Source: Piscicola geometra
Taxonomy: Eukaryota; Annelida; Clitellata; Hirudinida; Piscicolidae
Direction: 5' to 3'
Assembly: GCA_943735955.1 (NCBI GenBank)
Contig: OX030963.1
Location: 3,710,658-3,774,657 of the forward strand
DNA: 64,000 nucleotides
The position numbers and the translations under genes are program-made. The notes beneath the pieces are model-generated. The model was not told where the DNA came from. It saw only the letters and a program-made list of their open reading frames with translations, and ran no database searches. Positions 14,771 through 29,011 of the stretch are shown piece by piece; within the stretch, counting starts at the first letter, position 1, and every line of letters starts with the position of its first letter.

Positions 14771-15695
14771 GATGACTGTTACATAACAAAATTAATTAAA
14801 CAATGTGAAGGAAGACATGTTTTCAAATTTTGATTTGTCGTTTAAACTATTAGAACTGTATCTGCTGAAGAGAAATCATTGTCATCTTCCAAAATACTAA
14901 GAACTTCATGAAGAGCGAATCTAAAAATAATTGTTTTTACCATCAGTATTACTGCATAGTGTCCTTAAAAAAGGACACTCAATAAAACACAGTTTTTGGA
15001 AATAATATTACATGTAAAATGAAATTTATTTTAAAATAAGATGTAAGAATGAATAACAATAAAATAATATTATACATTACGAATAGTAGACATTAAATAA
15101 AATTATAACTAACTTTTTTTCATGAGCCATGACAAAAACACAAAAAATTTAGCTATCGCCTTGAAAAATCAGAATATCGAAATAATCTATCAATTTCAAA
15201 TCACAAAATTTTTTTAAACAAAGACTTCAGTTTATATAGGACTGAATTAGTTGCAAAGATAATAAATATAATCAAAATAACTATTATAAAAAAAACTTTT
15301 TATTGCTGTCCTTAAAAAAGGACAGTATGCGTTAATGGGTTAACAGAAACAACATCAACAACAGAAGGGACTACAACATCAACAAATAAATTCCTAATGG
15401 CTAATCAGGCTCTGATCTTTCACGTTGAGCCTCTTTTATTTACTCGCTGATGCGAAAAAGTATCAAATAAAATTAACTGAAATAATTTAAATAAATTAAC
15501 GGAAAAATGTTTAAAATAGAATAAAAGAATCATTACTATTGAGAAAAAAAACCATAACAATTTGAACACTTGTATATCAATAAGAATGAATATAGTAATG
15601 AAATTCTTAAGAATAAAATCTTGCACTGGTCATGCTTTCATCTTTCTTAATGCCTTTGAAATAAATTGAACAGGAAATGACTTGCTGTGCCTCCT

Positions 15696-16446
<751 letters not shown>

Positions 16447-19144
16447 ATATCCAGCTACCAAAGCTGAAGACTCACCACAAAAACAACCTCAGTAACAACC
16501 ACAAGCGACAACCACCACAACAACCCTAACACAACAATTACCATCACGACAACCAGCACCACAACAACTACCACAGCAACAACCACCACAGCATCTTTAT
16601 TCACCCACATCTCCTTCAGCACAGAAGCAGCGGGACATCAGAGCTCGAAGCATTATTTACAACCTGAAGTCTAACCCCGTAGATGCTGCAAACCGCAAAA
16701 TATCTTCCAACACCTCGTATAAATCGTCATTATCATCATCAAAACTATCGTCTTTTTCTTCATCATTTTCACCATTTCCATTTTTTCAAAAATGAAATTG
16801 CATTTTTTGCAAAATGAGATGAACATATTTGCATTTTATTCATCACAACCATCATCATTAACGATCTAAACTGTTTGCTTTTTCATATGATAACACAGTT
16901 TGGAGAAGAAGGTTGGTGGAATTGAGTGAACTAAAGTTGCAAAGAGAAGGTTTTCTTGAAACAAAATTTCATGAAAAACTTAATAAGTGATACTTTAATT
17001 CATTTGGTAAATCTAATAAAAATAACCAATATTTTTCTTATATATAATTGAGAAAAAAATATGAAAATATAAAAGCAATTCTATTCGGCGTTAAAAAGTT
17101 TTGTTTCTAAAAAATATTTAAAAAACTTAAATTAAAAATATTTTGAAAACATGAAAATTGCTTATAATTGCGACATTGTTTCCATTTAAATAAAGTAGGT
17201 TATTGAAATATTCTAACAATACAGTTGACTTTCAAAAGATTTTAAAGCCACTAGATACCATTTGAAAGTTTTAGAATATGAGCCAAAAATTGTTTTGAGT
17301 AGGTTTCAAAGAAGACTTCGGTTCTGAAATTTAAAAAAAGTAATACATAATGTCTAAAAACTCAATTATAGAGAATAATAAATATGATATAATAAATAAA
17401 TATTTAACATTTTAAACTGGAACGTAAATAAAAATTCACTCAATTGAGAAAGCATTCTCACTTTTAAATAAAAACAGAATCACTTTCACATTCTTTCTTA
17501 ACCATCACAATCCATCCTATTTTTCTTTCCAGCCTACTACCCTTCTCCCTCATCCTACCCTTTTTCACCATCAAACTCTTCTGCACTATCACACCCTTCT
17601 TCACCCTTCCACACTCATGTCCCGAACATTATAGTGACCTGGGGTAACACAAATCATGAAGATATGATTTGATGATCTGATGTGGGTTTTAATTGAGCGA
17701 ATTTTTTTAGCAAGCTTTGATTTGAGTGAATTTATTTCCAAATCTTCGAAAAAGATTTATAGAGATTTTATGAGATTATATATCAAATGAATTTGATTTT
17801 ATAAAAATAAACTTAAACTTTCTGTAAAAATGTTGTGGACTTTTATTATTGCTATTAGGAATGTATTTGAAAATTTAATTTGTATATGAAATATTTGTAA
17901 AAATGTGTTAAGATTTAATATTCTTTTAAACAAATTTAGTTTTCACAACAGGTAAGTTTTTGTTTATTATTCGTAAAAAAATTGTATTCGTGTCACCCCT
18001 GATGGAGACAGTTCCAATCAAGGTGTCGACACGAGTACAAGACAATCCGACAAGAAAGAGGCGCACAATGACATTAATTATGAAGACCTGGAACGTGCTG
18101 CCGTTGCTTATAGGAAAAGTAATCATGATTATAAAAATAAATACATGAATTACTTATAATTATAGTAATAATAATAATTGTTATTCGAAATTACTTTCAT
18201 AAAAATGTCATGATAACCTCTTTGCTGTCAAAAATTGTCAACAAATATTTATTATTTAAACAAAAATTTACATATTTTCCAGACTCACTTTGCAAAGTGC
18301 AAAGTTTTGAAAAACACGCTTAAAAACTGTTTGAAAAATAGAGGGAAAAAATTATAAAAAATTTTGAATTAAAAAGTAAAACCTTAATTTTTTTAAAGTA
18401 TCTGACATACTATTTTTTATTCTTAATCTTAATTTACATTGTAATAATGAAAAACTAAAAGCCGGAAAAGAATGTGCAAACATGAAGTTAAAAACTTTCA
18501 CACGTTCCATATTTTCGCATTCTTTATTTTTTGAAGCATCATTTATCCTTTTCAAGTCTCTGAAAAGCATTCTTTTATTTTCGGTAAAATTTAAATGTCA
18601 GTGACGTTTCAAGCCCAAGGGTTCAATGAACCTTTTGGAAATATTTTTATAAGAGGTTAATATAAATGTTTTTTCCATAAAAAACAAAAATACAACAATA
18701 AAAGACACATCCTCAACCATGACAATTGAAACCAAAAACTGTATCACACAACCATTGCAAAAATTTTGTTCTAGAAAAAACGGGAAATATTATAAAGCGT
18801 TTGATATGAAATAGCACAAAGACCATGTGAAAGAAAAGCAACACTGTTTATTAGTCGTAACCACAACTACAAATAAAAATTACTCTTCTAATACACTTTC
18901 AAGTATTTTTTATTAAAAAAATAAAATTTGGTTAGCACTATTTTATTTAAATTCAATACGCACAACAACCGTTCCAGTACTACTATCCAAACCTACCCAA
19001 AAATCAACGTCATTCAAATTCAAATTCTACAAATCAACTACATTGAAAACAAAAATGATTCACCACCACTCTTAAACTGAGATCTCCAAACTAAAACCTA
19101 CACTAAAATCTAATAAGTTTTTTTCTACAACATTAACAATATCA

Positions 19145-19400
19145 ACACACGGCTATATCAACACCAACTACAACAACACACGGCTATATCAACACCAACT
19201 ACAACAACACACGACTATATCAACACCGACTACAACAACATACGGCTATATCAACACCAACTACAACAACACACGGCTATATCAACAACAACTAGAACAA
19301 CACACGGCTATATCAACACCAACTACAACATCATACCGTGATTCATACGGCTATATCAACAACAACTACAACAACACACGGCTAATATTGGCTACGCACT
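19145..19400 (+). repeat. 31-bp minisatellite in the Ig pseudogene
   Basis: About seven copies of a unit of the type GGCTATATCAACACCAACTA plus CAACAACACAC. The last partial unit runs into ACACGGCTAATATTGGCTAC, homologous to the HTAVIGY codons that open Ig domain 2 in the live copy. The repeat therefore grew from former coding sequence after the copy died. Confidence 0.85.
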
Positions 19401-20839
19401 AACTCTTCAATGTAATTTATAAAACAAAAAAGTCCTTTTGCGCATTTTTTGTTTAACCCTTATAAAAAATAGAGAAGTAAAATCGCATTGACAAAAATAA
19501 AAATACAATTATTTATGCCATCTTACAACTTCTGCTACTGCGATTACTACAAACGGATACTTCTAATAATATTACTACTAATAAAAATACTATTACTAAT
19601 TTTATAGCGACAATAAATACTTTCACTAAGTTACTACTTGTGCAACTAGTAAAACTCCAATAAGTGGGGAAAAAACAATGTGAATAAAAATAAAAACAAT
19701 AAAAACGAAGGGCTTCAGGGCTACAAGGGTATCCATAATGAGATAAGGAATAATAAAAACAATAATAAAACAGTGAATAATCATTTTTTAAAAAACAAAA
19801 AATTAGAAAAACAAAAAATAAATAGGAATGAAAAGAAAAAACAATAATAAAAAACAAATAATAATAACCATTTAAACAATGGCGACAAAATAATATTTTC
19901 TTATCGCCGCATTGGCCGGCAAGTCATCCTCCCATGTGATTTGGCGCCAAAAAGACATCATTAAAGACACATGAAAGACATTCAAATTACTAGAAATCAA
20001 GATGAAGGTATTAGCGTGAACTATTTGCTAAATGAGCGCTATAAAAATGAGCATGATGGCCTGCATGTCTCTTATGTTTTACAGTTTTTCGACTCCACAC
20101 ACAGACAAAACTCCGGGTTCCGCGGTTTGTTTTTTTGTTTGTTACATGACTTATAAAAGTTTATATAAATATTCAAAACAATTATAAATAATTTAATTTA
20201 AAATAATATTTTTTATATGTCTTTAAAATTTGGTTTAAGATTTTTTTATTTTTCAAAGCATTACAACGCAAATTCAACAATGCATAAATGTACAATTTAT
20301 AAGTTCAACATTTCGGATGTCTTTTCAAAACTCTTTCATGTCAGTCATGTACAAATTTTTTTAAATTTCATTTAACATTTTTTCTTCAATTCTATTGAAC
20401 TTCTCTATCTCTTTAATTCAACTTCATGCATTCTTCATTGTGTCTTATCATGTCTTCACATCTAGAAATTATTTTGTTATTCTCTTTATACTTCTGAAAC
20501 AATTTTAATACATCTTCTATTATACATACATTATATGTATTTATATACATTGTATGTATTTATATGTAAACTTCTTTCCATTTCAATTTATTCTCTACTT
20601 TTCATTGAATTGCCAGATCTTATCTTTAGTTCAATGTTTTTTATGGAGTCTTCATAAAAACTTGTCGGTTATTTCATATCAGGTCCATGTTTAGGGACGA
20701 GAAAATGATTGTTGTATACTCAATGGCAGGGGTTTATGTGCTTTGGTTTGTTGTACTGGCGTGAGGAATGAAGCTGGAAAAGAGAGTTGGTTCAATTATG
20801 AAGAAACCTATGAAGTACTACTGATGCAAGGAATAAAAA

Positions 20840-23800
20840 TATGCAATAATAGAAAAAAAAAATAGATGAATAAATTGAAACAAAAAAATTTAAAATTAAT
20901 AAATAAATGAAAAAATAGAAATTGAAAAAATTGAAAAGAAAAAAGGAATAAAAACACTGAAGTTTAATTTCTTTTAAGTTATAGCTAGCAATGACCAACC
21001 CTATAAGAGTTTACATTTGAGCTTGAAAGATGGTATCATGTAAATTAAAGGATTAAATGAAAAATAGAAGTGACGTATCCATCTATTCATACATGAAAGA
21101 GTAAACTAATTTTCACTACAAGGTTTTGTGAAGCGTGAAACGAAAAAATAGATTTTTCAATTATCTTTGATTTACTTGATTTCCTTTTTCATTCCTTTAG
21201 ATCGATCTTTGCATCCAGCAGATGACAGAAAAATCTTTTTGGCGAAAAATGATGACATCGACAAAAAAAGAAATAAAAACATAAAAAAATACCAATTTAA
21301 AAGTTAATAGAAACAGTTTTAATGATTTGTCTCATAAAATAATATATTAAATATTGAATAATTAAATAATCACCAATTAAAATAAAATAATTATTAAAAA
21401 TTGAAAAACTATCACTTCATAAACTATTCCATTAAATAATTTTTTGCAAAAAAAAATTTACAAACTTATTTTTCTTCTAATTTGTTTGAATTATTCAAAA
21501 TGGCTTCAAGAAAATTCTGAATAATTTGGTTTGAATATGTAATTATACTTGCCTACCATGATTAATGAGAGATTTAAAAAATGTTTTGCGGTAATAAAAT
21601 AATTTTATTGGAAGTGTGAAAAGACTTAGCCTTTTGAGTTTAGCCACTGCAACAAATTATAAATGTAATACATCCGGATGGTAACACATCCAAATTAACC
21701 TACTATAACTCAGTTTGGAAATCATTAACAACCATTTTTCAAAAGTTAAAATAATTAAATGTTATGAAACATTTCTATTTTATGTCGTTTAGTTGTGGGG
21801 AAGAAAAGAAGTTTTAGAAAAATCCTTTTTTTTAAATATTTAAAAAAAAGTAAAATTCTTGTGAGAACATAATGTGATCATTTTTTTGAAGAACGAACAT
21901 ACAAAGAATTGTTCAAAGACGAGGAATTCAAGGCGTTAGTCAGTTCAGATTCTTGCTAAATGCCATTAATCTTAAAAAAACATTAAAAGTTTGTCAAACA
22001 ACCGTTTCAAAATTCTTAACGAGAATTAATGTGTTAAAACAGCTGCTTAAAAACGGAATTATTTTTAAATGATAATTATTATTCATAATAAAATTAACTT
22101 ATTATATCCTTCGAAAAATCTCTGAAAAATATCAAATTCTGTTTAAAACCGGAAAAAGCAGTAGAATTGGAAAAAATTATTTACGGTTTTGAACTCTTGT
22201 TCTAAAATTGGTTGAGCTAGTAGTTTATTAGGGGCTGCTCTTAGTCAATTTATTCACAATTTCAAAATAAAAATAATTAAATTCGAGAAAGATCGTATTT
22301 TAGAAAAAAATTTGAGAATTAAATAATATATTATAAAAATTTAAAATTTTGATTTTAACATTAAAAATTTTAGCGAATTCAATGCATAAAAATAATGATG
22401 AAACAATCATTTTAAAACTTTTTATTCCAAATAATTTTATCTTCAATACAATAAATGTTATTTTCAATAAAACTAACTGACTTTAATAATATAATCAATA
22501 CAAATATTTTATCAATTTATTATTTTTGTTTTAGCTTTATTATGCTCACTATCGCCTTCAAGATGTTTGATCGATGCGGTACCTTAAAAGCAGTTAGGCT
22601 CCCTGATGTACTTTTAGTTGCTTACCCAAATGAATTATTATTAATATTTATATTATTTTTATATATATTATCACAAATATCATTATTTTAATCTATTATT
22701 TTTGATATCAGAACAATCATTATTGTTAATTTAAATTTTTATTGTCAGAATTATTTTTTTTTTTAATATTCATTTTTCATCTTTTTGCTGTATAGGTATT
22801 TACATTTTTTATTTCCTATAATTTCAACCGATACGTTATAATAGCAAAATTGGTTTGGAATAATCAAAAGATGTTAAGAGAATAATTTTATTTCTGATAT
22901 TCACATTTTTGTAAACAAAATTTTAGACTGAAATTTTTATTCTTAGACTTTTATCTTGAAATTTCATTATAATAAAATTAATTGTGTTCCGAAATTTTAT
23001 TATTTTCTTATGACACTATTTTTCGGTGAACTAAAACATGTTAAACAAGGCTAAACTTTTGTTGTTGTGAAAAAACGATTGTGAAAAACTGAAAGTTGGA
23101 ACACAAAAATGCGTAAAATAAAACTTTTCACGTTTTTTTATTTTTATTAACTTAGACAAAACTTATGTCATGCTCATTATATTTCTTTTTAAAGCTCCAC
23201 GGAGTTCTTGATACTGTTTTTAAAATTTTTATTTTGCTTGTTTTCTTTGGTGCTTTTAATGCAGGGTTTTATTTTTAGCATTTTTTATAAATAATGAAAA
23301 AATATATATATAATTGACTTAATATTGGCGAAGCTAATAATAATAATATTAAGAATACATCGATATTCGTTAAGAATAAGTCGATAAAAACACTTCATAA
23401 TTCTTTCCTGTCATCAACACGTCTATCCAACCCAAAACACACACATAATCGTTTGTCTATTTCAAATTTGTTTCACGAGTTTAGTTTAGGAAAAAACCTG
23501 ATAAAAAAAAAGATAAAATAGTAATATAATTATTTCACTCTTTTTTCAACTACTGTCATTTTCAACATCATAAACTCTTCCCACTTTCCACAACTTCAAT
23601 ACCCTCTTTTCATTTTCAACACCTCTACATCATGCTCATTAACTCTAGTTTTCACGCATATTATAACTCGTTCTACAATCTATTTACTATTCCCGCTACT
23701 GCCACAACTCCTCTCCCACCTTTCAAAGTCTTCTTGCTCCCTATGTCTCTCGGGTTTACATTCATAACCGTTTTGCTAAAAAGATAAAAAAATATTTAAA

Positions 23801-26800
23801 CTAAAATTTAAAAATAATAATCTATGAATAAAACTAAAATTTATTAAAACTATTTTAAAATAATAAAAACAAATTAATAAAAATGAGTGAATAAAAATAA
23901 AGATAATAGAAGTAAAAATAAAAATTATAAATAAAAAGAATGATAGCCTTTACAACACACATAGCTCAAGTGGGAGTAAAATCATCGTTAAACTGAAGTT
24001 TAGAATCACTTTTATTCTTTAATGGGACTAAAACGGTGAGAAAAAAATGTGAAAATTAGGCAGAAAAAAAAGTCATGCAAGCAGTAGTGTGGTTTGTTTT
24101 GAAGATGATTTTTAGTGATTTGCTGTTGTTGTTGTGGTAGTGAAACGGTTGTGTAATTGATAATTTAAATGATTTTTTCGTGGTTTCAAAATTAACTGTT
24201 AGAGTGCTTTTAGTGGAGATATTAGTAGCTCAGTAACTATGAAGGTATTAGTGAATTGGTGGCTATGGAGATTGGTGTATCTTAGTAACTATAAAGAAAT
24301 TAGTAAAATTAGTGATGATAGTTGTGGAAGCAATTTGGCTATAAAAAAATGTTAGGACTTTGTTTGCAGTTGAAAATGGCCATAAAAGTAATTTTTAAAA
24401 TAAATCATTCTTATTAATATTCTACAAAGCTTTAAGAAAAAAGATTTGATTTTACTTTATATTTCAAATACTGAAAAACAAAACAAAAAAGCATTAAAAA
24501 AAACTTTTTTGAACAAATTTAAATGAACCAGAAACAAGGGTAAACAGGCGGACGTAATGAAGGCGTTTGATTGGGTGGCTCGCACTATAAACCCACCAAT
24601 CAGCAAGTTTAAAGTGTGACGTAATACGGAGAAAACGATGTTGATGATCATGATAATGAGAAAAATGCTGATGCTGATGATGATGGTTAATTTTTAGTTT
24701 TAATGGAAAATAGGAACTTGGGTGATATGATGATGAGAAGGGTGCTGATAGCCATGCAGTTAAAATCAATTCAGGATAATTCCGATGCGTCAAATTACAT
24801 TCGACTCTAACAAATGTTGCTGTCATAAAACGTAATTTCACTCCTACAATTGCATATGGATACGCAGAAAGAGTGTATGGCGAATCGCTCGTAAAAAGCA
24901 CTAACTTGATTTGATTTTCCGAATAGTCTGAAATTACTACTGTGACTAGAAGCTAAATTGAGTCAAAGATCGCTTAAATGGATTTTGGTTTGTGAAAATC
25001 ACAATCAAACCAAAAAATGGGAGTAAGAGAACTTCAAACTGGACGAAAAACTTGTGGAGATTCAAAAATAATGAAAAGTTAATGATTTTACAAATGAATT
25101 TTAACTCACAGCCATCATAACAAATTTAAAACACACGTGTAATAAAACATAAAAATTGTAGAATAAACATAAAAAATTACTTTTCTGTTTTATTTAAGCA
25201 AAAATTTTAATAAAGGATTATATAACATTGATTGATTGTTTTACAACATAATAGTTTTTTTATTTTTCAAAGAATTCTTTTGTTTTGCACTTGTGGCACA
25301 GTTTGTTCATGTGTGTGAAACGATGCTTGTTTAAGAAGCGTTCGAACGTTTTGAGATACAAAATAGGTGGCGAGGAGAATGAGTGAGTGAGTCGATGTTT
25401 GTTTTTCAAATAATTTTTATTTTTGTTTTGGGTAAGGCGGGTGAACAAAAATATTGATAAAAAAACTATCTAAGAAAGTTTTTATCTTGTTTTGAAACAG
25501 ACATAAAACTGTTTTCTTTCAATTTTCTCGCAAAATTTTAGTATTTAGGATATTTATAAAATGAAATGCAATAATTTAAACTTATAAAGCAATAAAATAG
25601 CTGTGAAAAAACTCAGTAAATAAATTTTCCCCAGAAGTAAAAACCAGAATATCATACAATATGTAGTTTATAAAATTATTTTGCATTAAATTTGAAATAC
25701 CATTTCCAAATATAATTTTGAAAGTTTTATTTCGAAAAAACATTTATCTTTTTTCAATGCATCAAAATCACTTTCATCCATTTTTATCACGTTGAAACCG
25801 TCAACTTCAGTGTAGGTTGACATTCTTTTGATATCCTGACGTAAAGTTCATAGCATTTATTTTTATAAATTAAACACATTATTTTAAATTGCTCAAATTT
25901 TAATTTTAATATTTTTTCATTTCAAAAGAAATTTTTTAAAGTATTTTAAATAGATTTTTCACAACTTTTTTTGGGTTTGCTAAATGATTAATTTTATTTT
26001 CTAGTAACTATTTTGTATTCGATTAATCATTATTTTGTTTTTCAATTATTTTAATTCTTTTGAAACTATTTTTGTTGTGTGTGTGTTTTTATTTAACATT
26101 TTCAAAATCTAGTCACCTATCAATCCATTTATCTAACCCCATCCCTCTATCCATCGATTCACTTATCTATCCATACGCATATAAACACCTTATTACCTTC
26201 CATCCTTTCATCATCTGACACCCAATTCCATTCTACTCTAACCCTAACCCTTTATTTCCAATCTTTTTTATTCAACGTATCTCCTCTTTCTACCCCTTTC
26301 CAAGTAGGCTTGTTTGTCTGTGTAAGTATGTGCTTATTTTCTCGCTTGGATGACGACGTAGACCTCTTCAAGTTTTTTATGTTTCTGTGTTTTACTAAAT
26401 TTATCTTTTTTCTCATTTTCATGAAAAAAAAATATTTTAACATTTTGTAAACTTCAGTTTATTCCAACTCTTTGAATTTATTAACAATATTATTTTAACT
26501 TTTTCCATTTAAAAAATAAAAACATTTATATTTAAAATAAACACTATATCACCTGCTTCCCAACCAGCATTTACTTGACATTAAACAACCTGCCCAATGC
26601 CCAGTTGTATCAAACAAATTAAACTTCCATAATCACCACTTTTGCTTGGCTCAAAAAAATCTTTTCAAGGGTTTTTTGGAAAAAAACTGGTAACTTTTCT
26701 TGTGTTTTTATTGGTTTATACATTTATTTGATTTGAACAAAATATATTTTTATATATTTATATATATAAGTGAATTGAATATTTTGACTTATAATCCATT
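20840..26800. other. Introns of the left Ig pseudogene, with faint exon remnants
   Basis: AT-rich DNA with inter-arm islands at about 21215-21275, 22545-22610, 23680-23770 and 24530-24630, whose right partners are listed. Otherwise nothing recognisable. Confidence 0.5.
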
Positions 26801-26850
26801 TCATTTTCCACATTTTGTAACCTTCCTTCTAATTCCTTCCCTCTCGCAAG

Positions 26851-26928
26851 CACATCAATCGGTCTGCTTCGATGCACTTCCCTGCGACACTCGACCACCC
26901 TCGAACTGACACATCCACGCCAAACTAG
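26851..26928 (+). pseudogene. Left-arm copy of the candidate terminal exon
   Basis: Identical to 42213-42290 (minus) except for one base that changes Arg to Pro. The acceptor and the TAG stop are kept. The flanks are also nearly identical from about 26806 to 26960, including non-coding bases beyond the stop. Confidence 0.6.
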
Positions 26929-27727
26929 GCGACTTTGCCAGAATTTAATTTCATCTAATTAGTCATATCAATTAAAACTAATGGTTTTTAATTAAAAGTT
27001 TTATTTGCTCTAACATCTTTTTGTAACTTATAGAAAACTGTTGTTTTTTCATAAAAAATAGTTTTAAACATTTTAAATTAAATAAACAATAGTTAAATTT
27101 ATATTTCGACACTTTACATTTTTATCTTTAATTAAAATATCTTACATTTTTTTAACATGCAAGCTAATAATTTTTTTTACATTATTTTTAATCTGTAATA
27201 TTAATATTAAATAAAAACCTTCACTACGATTCAACTGATTTTGCATAGCTCCAAGTCAATTTTCTCACATAAATACCTTATTTTGGTAGCAAAGTGATCA
27301 GAATCCTTTGAGTGGCCATAAACCTCGTTGACATTTTTATTTGCTTTCGAATAAATTTTTCTGAATAATTTGCTTAGCCGAGTTTTTATCATTTAGAATT
27401 TTTTGGTTTTTGATAATATTTGTTTTTTATGAAAACAAACAAGTTGTTATTATGCAATAACAAGAATCAATTGTGAATAATTTTTATTTGAAATGTATTT
27501 AGACTTCATAGCAAAAACTAATTTTTTGAAGAAAAAAAACATCACCCATATATTTTTAATGTTTTTTTTCTATTAACCCACTCATCTACCCATCCATTTC
27601 CAAATCTCTCCACCCTATAAGCTGCAATTCAATTATTATGCATTATCAACTATTCGTTTACTCATTCTTCAAGTATTTCTCAACCCTATATAAGTTTTTC
27701 CATTCACACATTTACTCATTCATGCAT

Positions 27728-29011
27728 TCAACTATCTGAAGATTCATCACCCATGCACCCTTTATCACAGTCTTTCATGTGGTTGATGAGAGCGAGGTGT
27801 TGCAAGGTGTGGAAGATTTTGTTACAGCCAGGACAAGCTAATACTTCAGTTACATTGTTGGTGCTGTTATTGTCGTTGCTGTTGTTGAGGTTGCTGCTGT
27901 TTTCATTTTTGCAGTTGTTTTTGTTATCAGCCATCGTCAAATTTTTATTTACATTGAAGCTATCATCACTATTAGTCAGTATGGAAAATGACCTAGACGT
28001 ATCGACTGATAGAGGTGCTAATGGTGTGTTGGGAGGTGATGTGGAAGAAGGAATAATGGATGAGGGAATGATGGGATGGCTTTCATCTTCTGAGACTGAA
28101 ACAGTTCTAGCAGTGAGTTTTTGATTGTATAAATAGTCCCCCTTCTGGTTGACGAAAGAAGGAGATTTGTGGAGAGAAGATGGGATGTGATGGGACGTAG
28201 GATGGCTTTTGGCGCTGCTTGAAGAATGTGGTAAGTCGGACGAGAGTTCGATAGAATCAGAAGAGTTTACAAAGAGAAACGGCTCTTCGACGGTTATGTT
28301 TTCTTTTGGAGAAGTGTCCGATTTTGTGGTGAGTTTTTTTAATACTTCATGAATGGGAAGAATGTTTCGTGGTTTTAATTGGTTTTGCTGCTGTGGTTTT
28401 TGCTGGTTTTGTTGTTGCTGTTGTTGTTGCTGTTGTTGTTGCTGGTATTCTTCGTCCCTTTGAGTTTGCAGTATTTCTTGCCAGTTTGAAGGAATCGTAA
28501 TAACTTTTTGATTAACTTTATATTGATTGAATTTATTTAACTTCAGTTTTATCCTAGTTTCAAGTCTATTGAAGTTGTATTCAAACTTTTCATTATTATC
28601 TTCATCATTATCATCTTCTTCATCATTACCATTCTCATCATTAACATCATCATCAAAATAAACATTTTTATTAATCTTGTCATAATTATTATTGTAGACT
28701 ATGAATGGTTTATTGTTATTATTATGGTTGTTTACCATTATTTTATTATTTATATAGGTATTATTGTTTTTAATTGGTAATCGATTATCTTTTTTTATCT
28801 TTTTATTTAAATTAATATTTCCACCATTTTCAATATAATTGTATTTATATTTTAATTTACTCTTTTTTCTAGCGTTTAAAAACTGCTGCGAGTCTGAAAG
28901 TGTGTCAAAGTCTTCCTGAATGGGTATCTCACGGAGATTCGAATTTGAATGAGCCAATGCCGTAGTGCCCTGCCTACTCAAGTATGCATATAGGTCATTG
29001 TATTTAACTTT
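27728..29011 (-). CDS. Terminal exon of the UBAN-family gene (linker plus zinc finger)
   Basis: 1284 bp with 427 codons and a TAA stop, entered after CCACCACACAG at phase zero. It starts with the end of the UBAN coil (KVKYNDLYAYLSRQ), then a hydrophilic linker with Asn/Lys-rich, acidic (DEEDDNDEDNNE) and poly-Gln stretches, a Ser/Pro region (SVSEDESHPIIPSS) and the final zinc finger. The Ser/Pro part is still recognisable, out of frame, in the right-arm pseudogene at about 40.09-40.21 kb. The plus-strand open frame at 27753-28124 is its shadow. Confidence 0.8.
   Translation of the reverse strand, partial: KVKYNDLYAYLSRQGTTALAHSNSNLREIPIQEDFDTLSDSQQFLNARKKSKLKYKYNYIENGGNINLNKKIKKDNRLPIKNNNTYINNKIMVNNHNNNNKPFIVYNNNYDKINKNVYFDDDVNDENGNDEEDDNDEDNNEKFEYNFNRLETRIKLKLNKFNQYKVNQKVITIPSNWQEILQTQRDEEYQQQQQQQQQQQQNQQKPQQQNQLKPRNILPIHEVLKKLTTKSDTSPKENITVEEPFLFVNSSDSIELSSDLPHSSSSAKSHPTSHHIPSSLHKSPSFVNQKGDYLYNQKLTARTVSVSEDESHPIIPSSIIPSSTSPPNTPLAPLSVDTSRSFSILTNSDDSFNVNKNLTMADNKNNCKNENSSNLNNSNDNNSTNNVTEVLACPGCNKIFHTLQHLALINHMKDCDKGCMGDESSDS

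Larger units (their letters stand above)
13855..15343. mobile_element. piggyBac-like DNA transposon, degenerate, in the Ig pseudogene
   Basis: The element (13859-15339, 1481 bp) is bordered by TTAA at 13855-13858 and 15340-15343. It has a 13-bp perfect terminal inverted repeat CCCATTAACGCAT. TTAA duplication and CCC/GGG ends are hallmarks of piggyBac. The right arm at the matching place reads GACAGAATTAACAACAAAAA, a TTAA-containing empty site. Internal hairpins GTCCTTAAAAAAGGAC occur at 13991, 14961 and 15308. Inside are transposase remnants on the minus strand. Confidence 0.88.

Noticed and set aside
18001..18148. Open frame METVPIKVSTRVQDNPTRKR, repeated at 52134-52355
   Set aside because: It is conserved only because the DNA is. 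The frame that continues a large exon and keeps synonymous change is the shifted one (NINYEDLERAAVAYRK).
24494..24901. Minus-strand open frame of 135 codons in the left arm
   Set aside because: The inter-arm conserved part of this region is conserved on the plus strand (KGKQADVMKAFDWVA), not in this frame.
27753..28124. Plus-strand open frame of 123 codons
   Set aside because: Shadow of the terminal exon of the UBAN-family gene on the minus strand.
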